A stretch of DNA of 64,000 nucleotides. Origin: Anadara kagoshimensis. Its lineage: Eukaryota; Mollusca; Bivalvia; Arcoida; Arcidae. Shown here one piece after another: positions 25,391-38,400 of this stretch. Each line of letters starts with the position of its first letter. The stretch's first letter is position 1. The translations under genes were made by a program, and so were the position numbers. A model generated the notes under the pieces. That model was not told where the DNA came from. It did no database searches and was given only the letters and a program-made list of their open reading frames with translations. Location: contig CM037870.1 in the NCBI GenBank assembly GCA_021292105.1, positions 7,971,558 to 8,035,557 of the forward strand, given 5' to 3'.

Positions 25391-25722
25391 GTTAAGTTGA
25401 GTAATGGTGTTTAACATCCCAGACTAGAATATTTCACTTATATCGAGATGTCACCAGCTATAGGCGAAAGTGCAGAAATTTTGCCTGTGCGTTGCGCTGA
25501 TGGCATTATACAGCAGGGTTATTTAGCATGCCATGCACAGTGACACAGGACCTTGTTTATTTTAAATTCCCATCCGAAAGTATCATGACTTTCATTTGGT
25601 AATGCCTAGTGCTTGGCAAAAGAACAATCACTACCCACTTTCAAGTCTTGGGTCAGACCCAGCAAGGTTTTGAACCAACAATCTCCCACTTACGGAGCAA
25701 GCACTCTACCAACTGAGGGGAT
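25391..25722 (-). mobile_element. tRNA-derived SINE B, antisense
   Basis: GAGTAATGGTGTTTAACATC at one end, and at the other an antisense tRNA head (AAGCACTCTACCAACTGAG). Copies in the same orientation: 26473-26680, 26821-27157, 29157-29448. Confidence 0.75.
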
Positions 25723-25996
25723 TGGGTAGGGATGCGGGGCTGGAATGTAATGATTCATACAGTAGATGTACATCAAGCATGTAGTTTTACTATACAAATT
25801 CTGTTTTTGTCCAGCACAAAAAAATGTGTCAAGCAACAACAATGTGGCATATTTCAAATATGCAAATTAGGCCACATTTTCAATACACTATAAACTCATT
25901 AAACCCTGATTTATTTTGACACCTCATTTGTGATATTCTTAAGTCAAAATAAAAATCTCATTTTCTGTTTTCAAGTCTCCATACTTTAAACAACTA

Positions 25997-26262
25997 GGAT
26001 AGCTCAGTTGGCAGAGCGCTGGCTCTGTATGCAAAAGTTTGAGGTTTGAACCCTGGCCAGTCTGACCAAATAGGTAGTGAGTGTTCTTTCACCAAGCACT
26101 CGGGATCTAGAAATGAAAGTCACAGGTCCTTCAGATTGAAACCTAAAAATCAACGTCCCTTGTAAGCATAGCACACTAAAGACCCCCCCTCCACCTGCAC
26201 ATTACCCTGGGCCCACTTGGCAAAGATAAAAATTTCTCCCACTTCACCTATGTCTGGTAAAG
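25997..26262 (+). mobile_element. tRNA-derived SINE B, sense
   Basis: GGATAGCTCAGTTGGCAGAG (A box) and GAGGTTTGAACCCTGG (B box) form the tRNA-like head. The body matches the SINE B copies in inverse orientation. Immediately downstream (26275-26440) lies a diverged antisense piece. Confidence 0.75.
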
Positions 26263-26472
26263 TATTTATGTCTTATGGTGAACTCAATTCAATTATTCAA
26301 GATTACATACATTTCAGTTATATTGAGATGTCACCAGTTGCAAAGGAAATTTCAGAAACTTGTACTTATACAATTTCACTGATGGTAATGAGAAGTTATG
26401 GTTCTTGTGCAATGTCTTCTTTGACACTGAAACATAAGGTTTTTTTCAAGATAAAGGACTTATAAAGAGTCA

Positions 26473-26680
26473 GGTTGAGTTGAGTAATGTTGTTAACGTC
26501 CCAGTCAAGAATATTTCACTTATATCGAGACGTTGTCAGCTTAAGGTGAAAGTGCAGAAATTTTGCCTGTGCGTTGCGAAAGAACAGTCACTACCCACTT
26601 TTAAGTCTTGGGTCAGACCCGATCTGAGTTTCTAACCTACAACCTCCCACTTACGGAGCAAGCACTCTTAACAACTTCGT
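26473..26680 (-). mobile_element. tRNA-derived SINE B, internally deleted
   Basis: GAGTTGAGTAATGTTGTTAA to GAGCAAGCACTCTTAACAAC. The middle part present in the other copies (the GATGGCATTATACAGCAG segment) is missing. Confidence 0.65.
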
Positions 26681-26820
26681 AAGTGGGAGGTCGTGGAACT
26701 TATAAAGAGCTAGACTATAAATGTATGGACAGGTCACAGTCACTTTAAACTTTTCTGTATGTAGCCTGGTCAGTGATTCTGAAGGTTTTGATGATGGACT
26801 GTTGCAGGGGGTGTATAATA

Positions 26821-27157
26821 ATGAGTTGAGTTGAGTAATGGTGTTTAACCTTCCAGTCAAGAATAATTCACTTATATCAAGACGCTGCCAGCTTTAGGCA
26901 AAGGTGCAGAAATTTTGCCTGTGCATTGCACTGATGGCATTATACAGCAGGATTCTTTATCGTGCTAAACCCACTGTGACACTGAGACCTTGTTTTTTTA
27001 AGTTCCCATCCGAAAGAAACAAGACCTTCATTTTGTAAAGCTGAGTAATGGCAAAAGAACAGTCACTTTAGGTCTTGGGTCAGACCCGGTTGTGGTCGGA
27101 ACCCATGACCTCCCACTTATGGAGCGAGCACTCTACCAACTGAGCTACTGCAGTGGT
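26821..27157 (-). mobile_element. tRNA-derived SINE B, near full length
   Basis: It ends in GAGCACTCTACCAACTGAGC and TACTGCAGTGG, the antisense of a tRNA A box, with GTCGGAACCCATGACCTCCC as an altered antisense B box. Confidence 0.75.
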
Positions 27158-27420
27158 TAGTGGTATTATAATAAGTTTTACTGAAGATTTTGGGAAAAGA
27201 ATAATAACAAAACATTTAAATCTTAGTTTGTATTTATTATGATAAAGCTTATAATAAACACATGGAGCATGAAGGCCCTGCTTGCTTTTGTAGATTCAAA
27301 ATAATATTGAACTGTCAAAGATGTAGAGGTCAATCAATTGATATCCTGATCAACATCAAACAAACTTGATGTTGCCAAAACAAATTCAGACAGAAAAGTC
27401 CATCCAAAATACTTAAAGTG

Positions 27421-27734
27421 TTAACCCTCTGGCTGCCAAAGGACATATGTGAACTCTACTAACAGCCTGCCACACGGACACATATGTCATTTCAATGAAA
27501 TTGACAACTCTTGGTTAAAATACTAAGAGATACTCAAATTATTTTGAAAAGTAAACAAAAATGTAAAATGTTGACTATTGAGATTATAATCTAACAATTA
27601 ACTAATGATGTTGTATGACTACAAGCGTGTCTGAAGTCTTATTCTATTGCTGACGTCATATCATTTCGCATTGTGAACTTCAATTTGGCGCTGCTAATGT
27701 TGTGCTAAAATTAATTTGGCAGCAAGAGGGTTAA
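27421..27734. mobile_element. piggyBac-like MITE
   Basis: The termini are TTAACCCTCTGGCTGCCAAA and TTTGGCAGCAAGAGGGTTAA. TTAA at both ends is the target duplication typical of piggyBac-type transposition. 314 bp, no ORF. Confidence 0.75.
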
Positions 27735-27925
27735 AACCAGTAAAACAAAAAAATGTGCTAAAAATGAAACCAAATTTTAAAATAACAAAATACTCTATGA
27801 CCAGAAATATTACCTAACTGTTGCTACAGAAGTAGTCTTAAACTTGAATATCCTCCTCCTAAAATATCTGTTTGGAGTAAAGTCACACAATGTTGCTGTG
27901 AGCCAAAATGGCAAAAACTTTGCAA

Positions 27926-28125
27926 TAGGATTCGCTGCTATACCATGTGATACCCTCTAACGTTTGTGTGGGACAATTATTTCCACTAAATATAGAAACA
28001 TATCAGTTCCAGTTTTCCCATTAAAATGACGTTAAATTATTCCTGGATTGTGACTTAAACATTTTCTGAAACTTCCAGCATAAACGTTAAGTGGTGTTGA
28101 TCGTATGGTACTGCAGCAAACCTCA
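27926..28125. mobile_element. MITE with GTACCACATGATCAA-type termini
   Basis: GCTGCTATACCATGTGATAC at the left is the inverse of GTTGATCGTATGGTACTGCA at the right. Confidence 0.65.
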
Positions 28126-28227
28126 TTTTCTGCCAAACTAATAGGATAGTGCCATTTAAATGATGTCATAATATATATGATGTAAGTTTAATGTTAAAGC
28201 CATTATTTTCTTACACAGACTACACAG

Positions 28228-28650
28228 ATGTGTAGATAACAAGTGGCCCAAAAGCGTCTGTAATGCTCAACTGGCAAAATTTGACCTACCGTAGTCAACA
28301 TAATTTGCTAAAATTGGGTCAATGAAAAATTTCTTGGGTAAAACCTATTGTATATGTAAAATGGCCAGGTTTCAACTTTCTATATTTCAAATTTGAAGAA
28401 AATCAGTGGAAAATTGGATGCACAATGGTCATTTTAATGATTTTGCTATTTATAGTAATGGCGGACATCTTGGATTTTGTATAGGGTCACCTTCTATTAA
28501 CTTTGATCTACTCAACCTAAAAACCTTCCACAGTAAATTTGGTTTCAATTGACCGAGTGGTTTCGGAGAAGAAGATCAAAGTTTACGGACGCACACACAC
28601 TTCACCAAGCCAAAAGCTCAGCTGCCTATAGCCAGTTGAGCTAAAAATCT
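28228..28650. mobile_element. Short relative of the TAGCTCA element
   Basis: ACAAGTGGCCCAAAAGCGTC at the left and CCAGTTGAGCTAAAAA at the right. The ends resemble those of the 19.1-21.2 kb element in reverse, without the tandem core. Confidence 0.5.
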
Positions 28651-28714
28651 GTAATTGACATTTTGGAATGGCAGACAGTATACTTGTAGTACTTTATCAT
28701 ATCTACTCCTTTAT

Positions 28715-28925
28715 ACTGTGGGGCACCTGCTTACATAACCTCTAACCACCTAGGTTCTAATCCCCATCACGAAAAATAAGTGCATGATTATAGCATGAGA
28801 GCTTGCCTGTTCAATTCTCAAAGGTCAGTGCTTTTCTCATGGCTTTCTCTGGTTTCCTCTACCATCCATGAATTGACCACCTTTATTGATACAAATAATA
28901 GAATCTTGACTGGGCTATAAAACTC
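28715..28925 (+). mobile_element. tRNA-derived SINE A
   Basis: CACCTGCTTACATAACC and AGGTTCTAATCCCCATCA as a degenerate tRNA head, then TCTGGTTTCCTCTACCATCC and GAATCTTGACTGGGCTATAA as the tail. Confidence 0.65.
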
Positions 28926-29116
28926 CATTATCTAACTCTGTTTAACTATACTTAAAGTTAATCACTGAAACCCCAATTCAAGTTTCAAATCTTATTCCGG
29001 AACATTTCTGGTTATATAGTATTTAATGAATTTATATAGCAAATAAAAATAATGAAAATAAAAATCATATGCTGTTAAAATGTTAAATAAAATATTTGAA
29101 ATATATTTTTTACAGT

Positions 29117-29741
29117 TACAGACCTGTGGAAAGTTTAACACTGATCTAACGTGGAAGAGTTGAGTTGAGTAATGGTGTTTAACGTCCCAGTCAAGAATAT
29201 TTCACTATGTGTTGCGCTGATGGCATTATACAACAGAGTTCTTTATTGTGCAAAGCCCACCGTGACACGAGTCCTCATTTATTTTAAGTTCCCATCTGAA
29301 ATAACCATGACTTACAATTCGTAATGCAGAGTGTTTGGCGAAAGAACAGTCACTACCCACTTTCAAGTCTTGGGTCAGACCCAGCCAGTGATAGAACTCA
29401 CAACCTTGCAATTATGGAGCGAGCACTCTACCAACTGAGCTACAGCAATGGTTACCTCTAATGTAGAGGAGTCAAAACTCTGCTTCTGAGGAAATTTTGA
29501 CTTTTTTATGGAAATTGTACCAAAATCAAACACTTAACGATAAAGACGTACCTAAATGGCAACCTTGCGCATTATTTCAAAAACATACCGTCCGGCGGAC
29601 CCAAATATGCTGTATAGTTAGCGGCAGAAAAGCTGTCAAGAGATAGGTAGCAGCTGCCAAGATATAGCTGACAGAGACTAGGATGAGCTGCCACTTCATC
29701 ACTTATTTGTTAGCTTAGTGTTAAACTTTTTACGTCTGTGT
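29117..29741. mobile_element. TIR element related to the 59.3-61.1 kb element, split by a SINE
   Basis: TACAGACCTGTGGAAAGTTT at the left and GTTAGCTTAGTGTTAAACTT at the right match the termini of the 59254-61110 element. SINE B is inserted at 29157-29448. There is no 25 bp array in this copy. Confidence 0.65.
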
Positions 29742-29747
29742 TATACA

Positions 29748-29926
29748 TACAGTAAAACATGAATATAATGAACACGCTTTAAATGAATACAGGGATAGTG
29801 TGAAGTCAATTATTTGACCTGACGGCTTCTCTATATAAGTCTATATATAACAATATAACAAAGTCGCTTTATAACGAAGTTAAAAATAGAGTCTCTAGGG
29901 CTTCGTTATAAACGTGTTTTACCGTA
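29748..29926. mobile_element. MITE with TACAGTAAAACA termini
   Basis: Second copy of the 17070-17250 element; GTGTTTTACCGTA at the right. Confidence 0.78.
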
Positions 29927-30465
29927 CATACATACAGGATTTCAATATTTCATGTATCTGTTCCTTCTTTTAATATGACTCAGTTCTTTTCTTAAAAAGA
30001 ACATTAAACAAAAAAAAGACTTAAAAGAATATTTAAAACAAATTCATTATCAAATACAATAAATTATACAAAGACACACTCTTCTTTGCTTCCTTGTTAT
30101 GTCAGTCTGACAGACAGACCATCTGGAATACCCCAGGGTTTGCCAGTATACCACATGATCAATACCTCATGACATTTACCAGAAATCTGACAGATAGACC
30201 ATCTGGAATACCCCAGGGTTTGCCAGTATACCACATGATCAACACCTCATGACATTTATGCAGAGTACCAAGTGATAGGACAAACACCAACATCTTCATA
30301 TTCCTGGAATAACATCATTATTAAAACAAAACACCAACTTATGTAACTCTATCTATAAACAACATAAATCATGTGATATCATATGTTACAGTGGTAAACT
30401 GTAACAACTATATCAGAAATCAAAAGGATTTATTTTAGATAAGGATTTTTAAAACGTCAAATATC

Positions 30466-30735
30466 CAACACCCAACGCTACTGGGACATAAAACATCATT
30501 ACCCCCCCTCCATCCAACACTACTGGGGCATAAAACATCATTACCCCACTCCACCCAACACTACTGAGGCATAAAACATCATTACCCCACTCAACCCAAC
30601 ACTACTGAGGCATAGAACATAATTACCCCACTCCACCCAACACTACTGAGGCATAAAACATCATTACCCCACTCCACCCAACACTACTGAGGCATAAAAC
30701 ATCACTATTCCACTCCATCCAACACTACTACTTAT
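30466..30735 (+). repeat. 43 bp minisatellite, about six copies
   Basis: The unit contains CAACACTACTGAGGCATAAA and ACATCATTACCCCACTC. It is not coding. Confidence 0.88.
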
Positions 30736-30851
30736 AAAGACCATCATTACATCATCCTGTTTCTTCTAAAACATACAATAAAACTTGTATAGTTTGAAGT
30801 CTATATTATCTGTTACCATGGTTACTTCCAAATCAGTGTTTGGTTCTCATA

Positions 30852-31006
30852 TTACAGTCAAACCTGCCTTAAAGGCCCTCTTGTTAGAATTTATTACAAT
30901 TGCTCTTTATTCATGTTATTTGAACCTGTATATAAGGGTCACCTGCCTATAAAGGCCACTTTTACTGGTTTCCTTTGGTGGCCTTTATAGACAGGTTTGA
31001 CTGCAT
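30852..31006. mobile_element. MITE of the CAAACCTG...AAAGGCC family
   Basis: ACAGTCAAACCTGCCTTAAA at the left and TTTATAGACAGGTTTGACTG at the right. Confidence 0.75.
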
Positions 31007-31299
31007 TTCTTTGTCATCTATTCAAATTTAATAACTCATAGATTAAGAAAACTAAAAAATTAAAATTAAACTCCATTGCATTTTGAATTATTGAAGAGTG
31101 CCTGTTTCACATGAATGGAAATCTTTAAATAGGTATCATCTGTTCATTAATAGCTGTGATTTGTGGATCCAATGCCAGACATTATGTAAGCTGATAAAGG
31201 CCAGATCACTGCTCTCCTTGGTGGTCTTATAATAAAATTTTCACTGTATTTCCATTATATAAGATGAATATTCTTTCCAACCTGGCATTATATTCACCT

Positions 31300-31548
31300 G
31301 GCCCCAGTTTCACGATCATTTCTTAACTAAAGTTCTTCTCAACTTAAATCTGGAATATTTGAAATCTAAATAATTTTGTTAGTTTTCAAGATATTCATGA
31401 GTTTATGTTGGCATTTCAAAACCACTCTAAGGTTATAACATCTATATTTCTAATTCTGTTGAGACTTTTTCCTTGTAGTCCCATAAAATATTGTCAGGTG
31501 TTGCCAGATTTGAGTTAATGAACATCTTAGTTCAGAAATGAAACTCAG
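31300..31548. mobile_element. MITE of the CCCAGTTTCACAATCATT family
   Basis: GCCCCAGTTTCACGATCATT at the left and a decayed inverse (TCAGAAATGAAACTCAGG) at the right. The 800 bp beyond it up to the gene 2 terminal exon show only imperfect local duplications (CAACAGGTGTT repeats). Confidence 0.65.
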
Positions 31549-32373
31549 GCTTGTGCATAAGGACAACATAATTAAAGGGTCTTTGAATCTTGTTATGTGA
31601 ATGTAATGAATTTGTGATTTCCAGATATACACAAACAAACAGAATAATCAGAAACTGTCAAATGATATGATTATTTCTATGTAATCCTCAACAACAGGTG
31701 TTTACCGACGTCAAATTGCAGTGAGTGTAACCTTATCAAAGATTTCAACTTTGTCAAATGATATCACTAATTGATTGATTATTTCAATGTTATCCTCAGC
31801 AACAGGTGTTCTCTAATGTCAAATTGATCTATATGCTATCATATCAAAGATTTCAACTGTGTCAAATGACGTCACTAAACAATTGATCATTTGATGTGAT
31901 TGTCAGCAACAGCTAGTCCCTGAAGTAAAATTGCTGTCGTTGCTTTTATATCTGCATACATTATTGGATTTCAAAAGATATATAATGCCAGTAAATTAAG
32001 ATTTATTCCCTTCCTTCTGATAGTTGATTGAGACCATATAAAGACAATTTACTTCTAAGTACCATTTTATCAGCAGTGTTCATTCTAGAATTTTTCAAAT
32101 GGTGCTATTTTCAACATAAATTCCTCTAAATCACAATAACATCAATACTTTTGCATCTAATATTAAATATGACCCATCAAGATCTTAACAATAGTAAATA
32201 AGAAATCAATGGCCCTGTGGCCAACTTCTAGAATGAACACTGTATCTTTTGATGATCCTTAAAGACAGGTTAGACTGTAAATGTTTCACTGTTCATGCTT
32301 GGATAATTTATTTAACCAATTAGATCTCACAAATCCTAGCTGACAGGTCAGATGACAAACAGAATTATGGAAG

Positions 32374-32435
32374 TTATCCCTGCAACATGAGTACTTCCAA
32401 AGAATGGAGGTCATTCAGTTCTGCCTGGGTTATCA
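32374..32435 (-). CDS. Gene 2 exon: predicted terminal exon
   Basis: The acceptor TTTTTATTTGCAG leads into a phase-1 reading MITQAELNDLHSLEV and LMLQG, then TAA. The phase fits, as in gene 1 exon 8, but the tail sequences are not alike, so this is a prediction only. Confidence 0.42.
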
Positions 32436-35400
32436 CTGCAAATAAAAAATGTAAATATTAATTTAATTAGTCAACATATTCTGATTCTTACAATGTCAAA
32501 TGGATGGTTGTTATGCTCACTGCAAATCAAATTTGAGTATCACTTTAGATAGTCAACATATTATGATTCTTCCAATGTCAAATGGATGGTTGTTATGCTA
32601 TACAGTAAATTATGTTAATTTTGAGATATCTGTTTAGGTGATTTTTTTAACCAAAAGCTTTAAAACTTGAAGTGTCAGTGAAGCTTGTTTATATGCCAAA
32701 TATGTTTTTCTTAGGTCATAACACTTGACATATGCAGCTGAATTTGGAATGTGACACATTTTCTCATGTTGGTTAACATTTGTGCCAAATTTGATCAAAA
32801 GTCATCCACAGGCATGGTCAATATGCAGTGGACATGATAATGGCACTGGACAACCAGACAGACGGACAGACAGACAGGGTGATTCCTATATACCCACTAC
32901 ACTTTGTTAGTATGGGTACAAAAACTGATGTATAGGTAAACAACTTTGACCTGTCCGTTTTACCTTTAACTTAAATATTTATTATGGGCGACTGCATTTA
33001 TATATAGGAATCACATGGGTTTATTTTGTATATATAATGAGAACACTAATCACTTATCTTGTGTACACATTATTAACTGCGAATCTTACTACTACCTATG
33101 TATAGGATGGACTCTTCTATATGAATATTCCTAATGAAAGGTCAAATGGACAGGTCAATGTTGTTTGCCGATAATATGATATGATTGTAATATCCTTTAA
33201 TCTAACACTACATGAACTTAATTTTTGTGCTGTTTATTTCCATAAAAAAAATCCTAAAGCAAAGATTATGTGATGAGATTTCTTCACTGCACCTACTGTA
33301 ATATACAATCAAACCTGTCTTAAAGGCCAACTCTATATAAGGGTCATCTGCTTTTAAAGGTCAGTAAATTTTGTTATCCCAATGAGATACATATGGCGGG
33401 AAACAGTATCAAGACCTCTTCGTGTCTGCGGGACAGTGAATTGCCACAGACTGTTCACATTTCACTGTTGATTACGTCACTGATACCACCAATCAAAAGA
33501 TGTATCAAGATCTTATAATTTTAATCTTAAATTATAAGATCTAAATAAATTTTTACTGTTTACATGAATTTTTAAGAAATATGCTTCCCTGAAAACCGAA
33601 GACATTGTGACGTAAATAGTGTTATCAGTGACGTAATCAACATCGAAATGTGAATAGTCTGTGGCAATTCACTGCCCCGCAGACATGAAGCGGTCTTGAT
33701 ACTGTTTCCCGCCAAATGTATCTCATTGCTCTTTGTTCACATTATTTGAACCTGTAAATAAGGGTCACCTGCCTACAAAGGCCACTTTTACCGATTTCCT
33801 TAGGTGACTTTTATAGACAGGTTTGACTGTACATGTTTGTTTTGATATTATATATTTTAAGTTTATCTCTCTGTGACATCCCCAAGGAAATGTACACCAT
33901 AGTTAACCTCACAGGGCTGTTATACCCTCTTTTTGGTAATGGGTCCGGTGCCCTTGCATGATATTCGGAAAATAGATGTGGTTTGCTGCAATTTTTAGGG
34001 GAAACTTGTGGAAAAGTAATAGTTTATTAGAAAAGTGAAAGTTACAATTCTGTTGTAAATTTATTCAAATTATTACAATTCATGAAAATACTAGTATTTG
34101 GGAAAATCATAGGTTTTGAATATTGGGAATGGGGTCCATTTGGTGCCAAAATTAAGCAGATCTACAGCCCCTGGTAAACCAAAAGGAAAAAAGCCAAAGA
34201 AAAAAATACCTCAGACACCAAGCTTTTAAAAGTTATCCACAGTCATAGACTTCAGATAAAAAATGCTTCTCATCAAAAATTTGTACAGAAATGACTTATC
34301 TTTCTTATTTTTACTTACTTATCCTCTGAAGTTGACCAATTTGTCCATTTTGACTGTACTTCATGCCAATGGGATCACATCTCATCCTTTTTTGTAAATG
34401 AAAAACAATTGTATTATTCAGTACGTGTACAAACAAACTTCACAAGGTTCAGATATATGTATCATTCTTGCACCCCAGATAGAAAAATCCATAAAAAGAG
34501 AGGTGCAAGATATCTCCATCTTGTACTCCTCTGTGCAAGATAGCCTACACACTTTTTTCCCGCAAAATTGTATCAACAAAACCAGAGGTATATCGATAAT
34601 TGAAGTTGTATTTTCTGGTGCAAGAAATAGAATCAATCCCTACTTGTGGACCAAATATATTAGAACTCGGGTTGAGATTTCCCTATCTTGCACTGCAAGT
34701 TGTGATAGATTCTATTATTCTTATACCTCAGATAGAAAAATCCATCTTAAATCACTCACCCCTCTGCCTACACACAAATTTTTCTGCAAAGATTAAATTT
34801 AACAAAGAAAAATCTTAGTTAAGGAACAATTGTGACAGTTGGACAATTGGCCCCGATTTCACATTCATTCCTTAACTTAAATTTAGCTAATTTTGACCAT
34901 TTTTTTAAACTAAAAATTTATATTTTTGACAAAAACTGAACACAAATGTTATAAGCTTGAAGTGATCTTAAAACTGACACCTTAAATAACTCAATATCTT
35001 AAAAATTAACAAAAATATTACAGTATCAAATGCAGATTAAGTTAAGGAAATTCTTAGTTAAAGAATGGTTGTGCAACGAAGTAGGCTGCTTGCAAATAAA
35101 TTGTTGACTCAGGGATATTGCAAGCCTAGGCTTACCAAGGCCCTCAAAAAGTTTTATGGCCGTCATCACAGTATTGTTGATAAGTTTGATGTTTCTGTGT
35201 CCAGGATTGCCCTGGATATATTTGACGTCTCATAGTTCCATGTTCTTTTCACACAATTTTGATTTAACACGTGGCGGGTGTAGCTAGCTAAACAGGAGGT
35301 GCTTACCCTTCTGGAGCACCCAGCCTCACTTCCCTGGTGGAAGTTCACGTGTCTAACCTAACTTGTCCGTTCCAAAGTTTTTACTTTGCTTCTGGATTGC

Positions 35401-38400
35401 GATTTGGACATGGATTAGTATGTTTGTTTTTGATTGTGAAACCAAGGCCAGGCTCAAGTTTCACAATCATTCCTTAGCTAAAATTTTCCTAAACTTAAAT
35501 GTAGCAAAATTAAATCCATTAATATTTTGTTAATTGTTAAGATATTGGTGAATTTATTGTGTCATTTTAAAGATCCTATCAAGCTCATGACATCTGCATA
35601 TAGTTTTGACAAAATATTTATTCATTTTTCCAAAAAAAGATTGTCAAAATTTGCTACACTTAAGAATAATCTGAGTTGAAGAATGCTTGTGAAACAAAGG
35701 CCTAGCCCCAGTTTCACAATCATTCCTTAGCTAAGATTTTCCTTAACTTAAATTTTTAGCAAATTTTTGTAATCTCTTTTTGAAACTACTGATGAATATT
35801 TTTGTCAAAACTAAACGCAAATGTTTTAATCTAGAATTGATCTTAAAAATGACACCTTAAATTCCTTAATATCTTTAAAATTAACAAAATTATTAAGATT
35901 TGAAATTTTGCAAGATTTAAGTTAAGGAAAATCTTAGCTAAAGAATGCTTGTGAAACCGGGGCCAGCTGCATTAACTAATTAACTTCTTTGAATACAATC
36001 AAATTAGTTTCCTAATGCAAAACTGATTTTTTTTTAAATATCATCACAATATCTATCAACTAAATTCCTACTCAGACAGATCCTAGTGTGAAAATTTTGT
36101 CATTTCACTTGATGGTGGTTTGTTTTTGCTTTGGGTACTATGGTTGCCCAACCACTTTAAAATGGTTTGCCTTGATATAAGTGAACCGAAGTCTAGTGCA
36201 AAAAATGCCATTTATCTATTGCTTTCTTTCAAAAAAGGATCCTTCCTTGATGAGTGGTCTAAAGCAGGTGCTTACGGTCCAAATAAAAAGAAGTCCGATG
36301 GACCGGACCAAACTTTCAGGGGCCCTCATTACTGACTACAGCACCTCTCACTGCCTAGGGTCAAACCCCACTCAGGCGGATTTTTCTTTGGGTACTCTGG
36401 TTTCCTCCACCATTCCAGAACTGTCAGCCTCGATATAAGAGAAGTGAAGACTGGTGCAAAAATGCCATTTACCTACTGCACTCTTTCGAAAAAGGATGTT
36501 GGTGGCTGAGTGGTCTAAACCAGGGGCTTACGGACCACAGCACCTCTCAATGCCTAAGATTGACCCCCACTCAGGGCAGATGCTTGCTGGCTGAGTGTTT
36601 GAAAGCAGGCGTTTTCTTCTAAGTTTGAAACCTACTCAGGCAGATCCTAGTGTGAGAAGTTCTGTCCGTTCACATGCTTATTGCTGGTGTTTTCTTTGGG
36701 TACTCTGGTTTCCTCCACACACCATTCCAGAACTGTCTGCCTCGATATAAGTGATATGAAGACTAGTACATTTATCTGAGTTACTCTTCCTAAAATATAA
36801 TATTACTCACTGTATATTGTAGTGTGTCACTAATATAGTTCCTTGTTTGTTATTCTGATGGTAATCTTCTAACTTGGCTGCTTCATCTTGTACTAGTGTT
36901 CTCCATTGATGAGTTGGGTCCTGCCATTGCCAGGCATATACTACTTCCTGACTACCAGGAGGAACTTCTATAAGAGATATTATTTATACATAACAATCAA
37001 GTCACCCAAAATCCTTTTATGTAGAGTTATCTCCCATAACAGTTGCTATCTATAGATAACAAATTTGAATAGAAAATTTGAATTTAAATCTAATTTTGCA
37101 ACTTTATTTTCAAAAACCATTTCATGGTATAACATTTTTGAAATATCTCAATCTGACACACACACACACACATACACACACACACACACTGTCCAAAAAT
37201 TGATTTCAAGCATAGAAAACATAAAGTTCTTATTTGAAAAATAAAACGACAAAAAAATCTTTCATTTTGTTATTTGCTCTAGCGCTTTTCAGCACTCTTC
37301 AGGAGAAAATGTTAACAAAGTACCCAAACAAACTGAACTTTCTATATTCTCGTAGAAAGTTACTGTTGCCAATTTTCTCAATCATGTTAATAGGCAGGTT
37401 TCATGTTATACAATACTATAGTTTATGGTAATTAACAGCTTCTTTAAGAGCCAATTAAAAACTAGAACTGTCTCTTGAGAGCCAAACCCGCATCCAACAT
37501 TTAATGTTTTTCCGCGACCTTGAACTTTATGATATGACCTTGGTTCAAGGTCATGATACACTTTTAGACCATGAAGATTATTCATGTGAAGTTTTATGAC
37601 TGTCATCCAAAGCAGCTATGAGATATGGCCCGGACACGATTTTAAACAGACCTCAAACTAGTTTGCGTGGGTATAAAAACCTGATGTAAAATTTACCAAG
37701 TTTATGTATCTATTTATAAAGTATCACAAGGAACATTATTTTTAATCTTCACATACCCACTGGGATAGATCCACTGGTATATCCTGTATCAGGCTCTGTG
37801 TTAGCATGTCCATTTACTCTATAACATTCAAATAACACTATTAAAAATATTTTCTTGAATTATGTTCTTTAATACATCCAATGGAAGCTCAGTTGAACAT
37901 GTGAAAAACGAACTCTCAGTAAACCTAGACCCTGTCTAAATTTATTTAACTTGGAACCACGAGTAAAAAGCTAGACTGGAAATTATAAAACAGGGAACCT
38001 TGAGTAAATCTAGATAATGTCTAAATTTATAGTTTTATTTTTTAAAATTGTTATAGTACATCGGCGGGCTCCATTCTTATACTAAACCTAATAGGAATTT
38101 TAAGTCTCATTTGACATCATGACTTTGTACACAGATAAGAAAACAGACTTTGATTGGATATGTTAAGGTCAGTTGTAGTGTTGGACCGATTAATCGATTT
38201 AATCGATATCTAATAGTTTGAGCGTCCGATTAGCGATAATCGATTCTAAAATCTAATAATCGATAGATTTCGATTTTTTTCTGAAGTTCGTTTGTGGAAC
38301 GTCTCTTATAAAATAAGTATGAAATTGTAGCTGAAATGAGTGTACTTGGAAAAGAAAACTAACACAAATGTAAGGAAGAGTAAATGATCAGATAAAATGG

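Noticed and set aside
25997..26060. tRNA gene
   Set aside because: A and B box remnants are followed by a SINE body, and the clover-leaf is not intact; it is the head of SINE B.
30269..30312. Minus-strand segment reading EYEDVGVCPITWYSA and stop as a last exon of gene 2
   Set aside because: The acceptor is reasonable but the phase does not fit the exon ending at 34319, and it touches a duplicated MITE end.
34398..34796. 132-codon + strand ORF
   Set aside because: It overlaps repeat-rich intron sequence of gene 2 and contains an internal duplicated segment (CCAGATAGAAAAATCCAT-type) with no domain.
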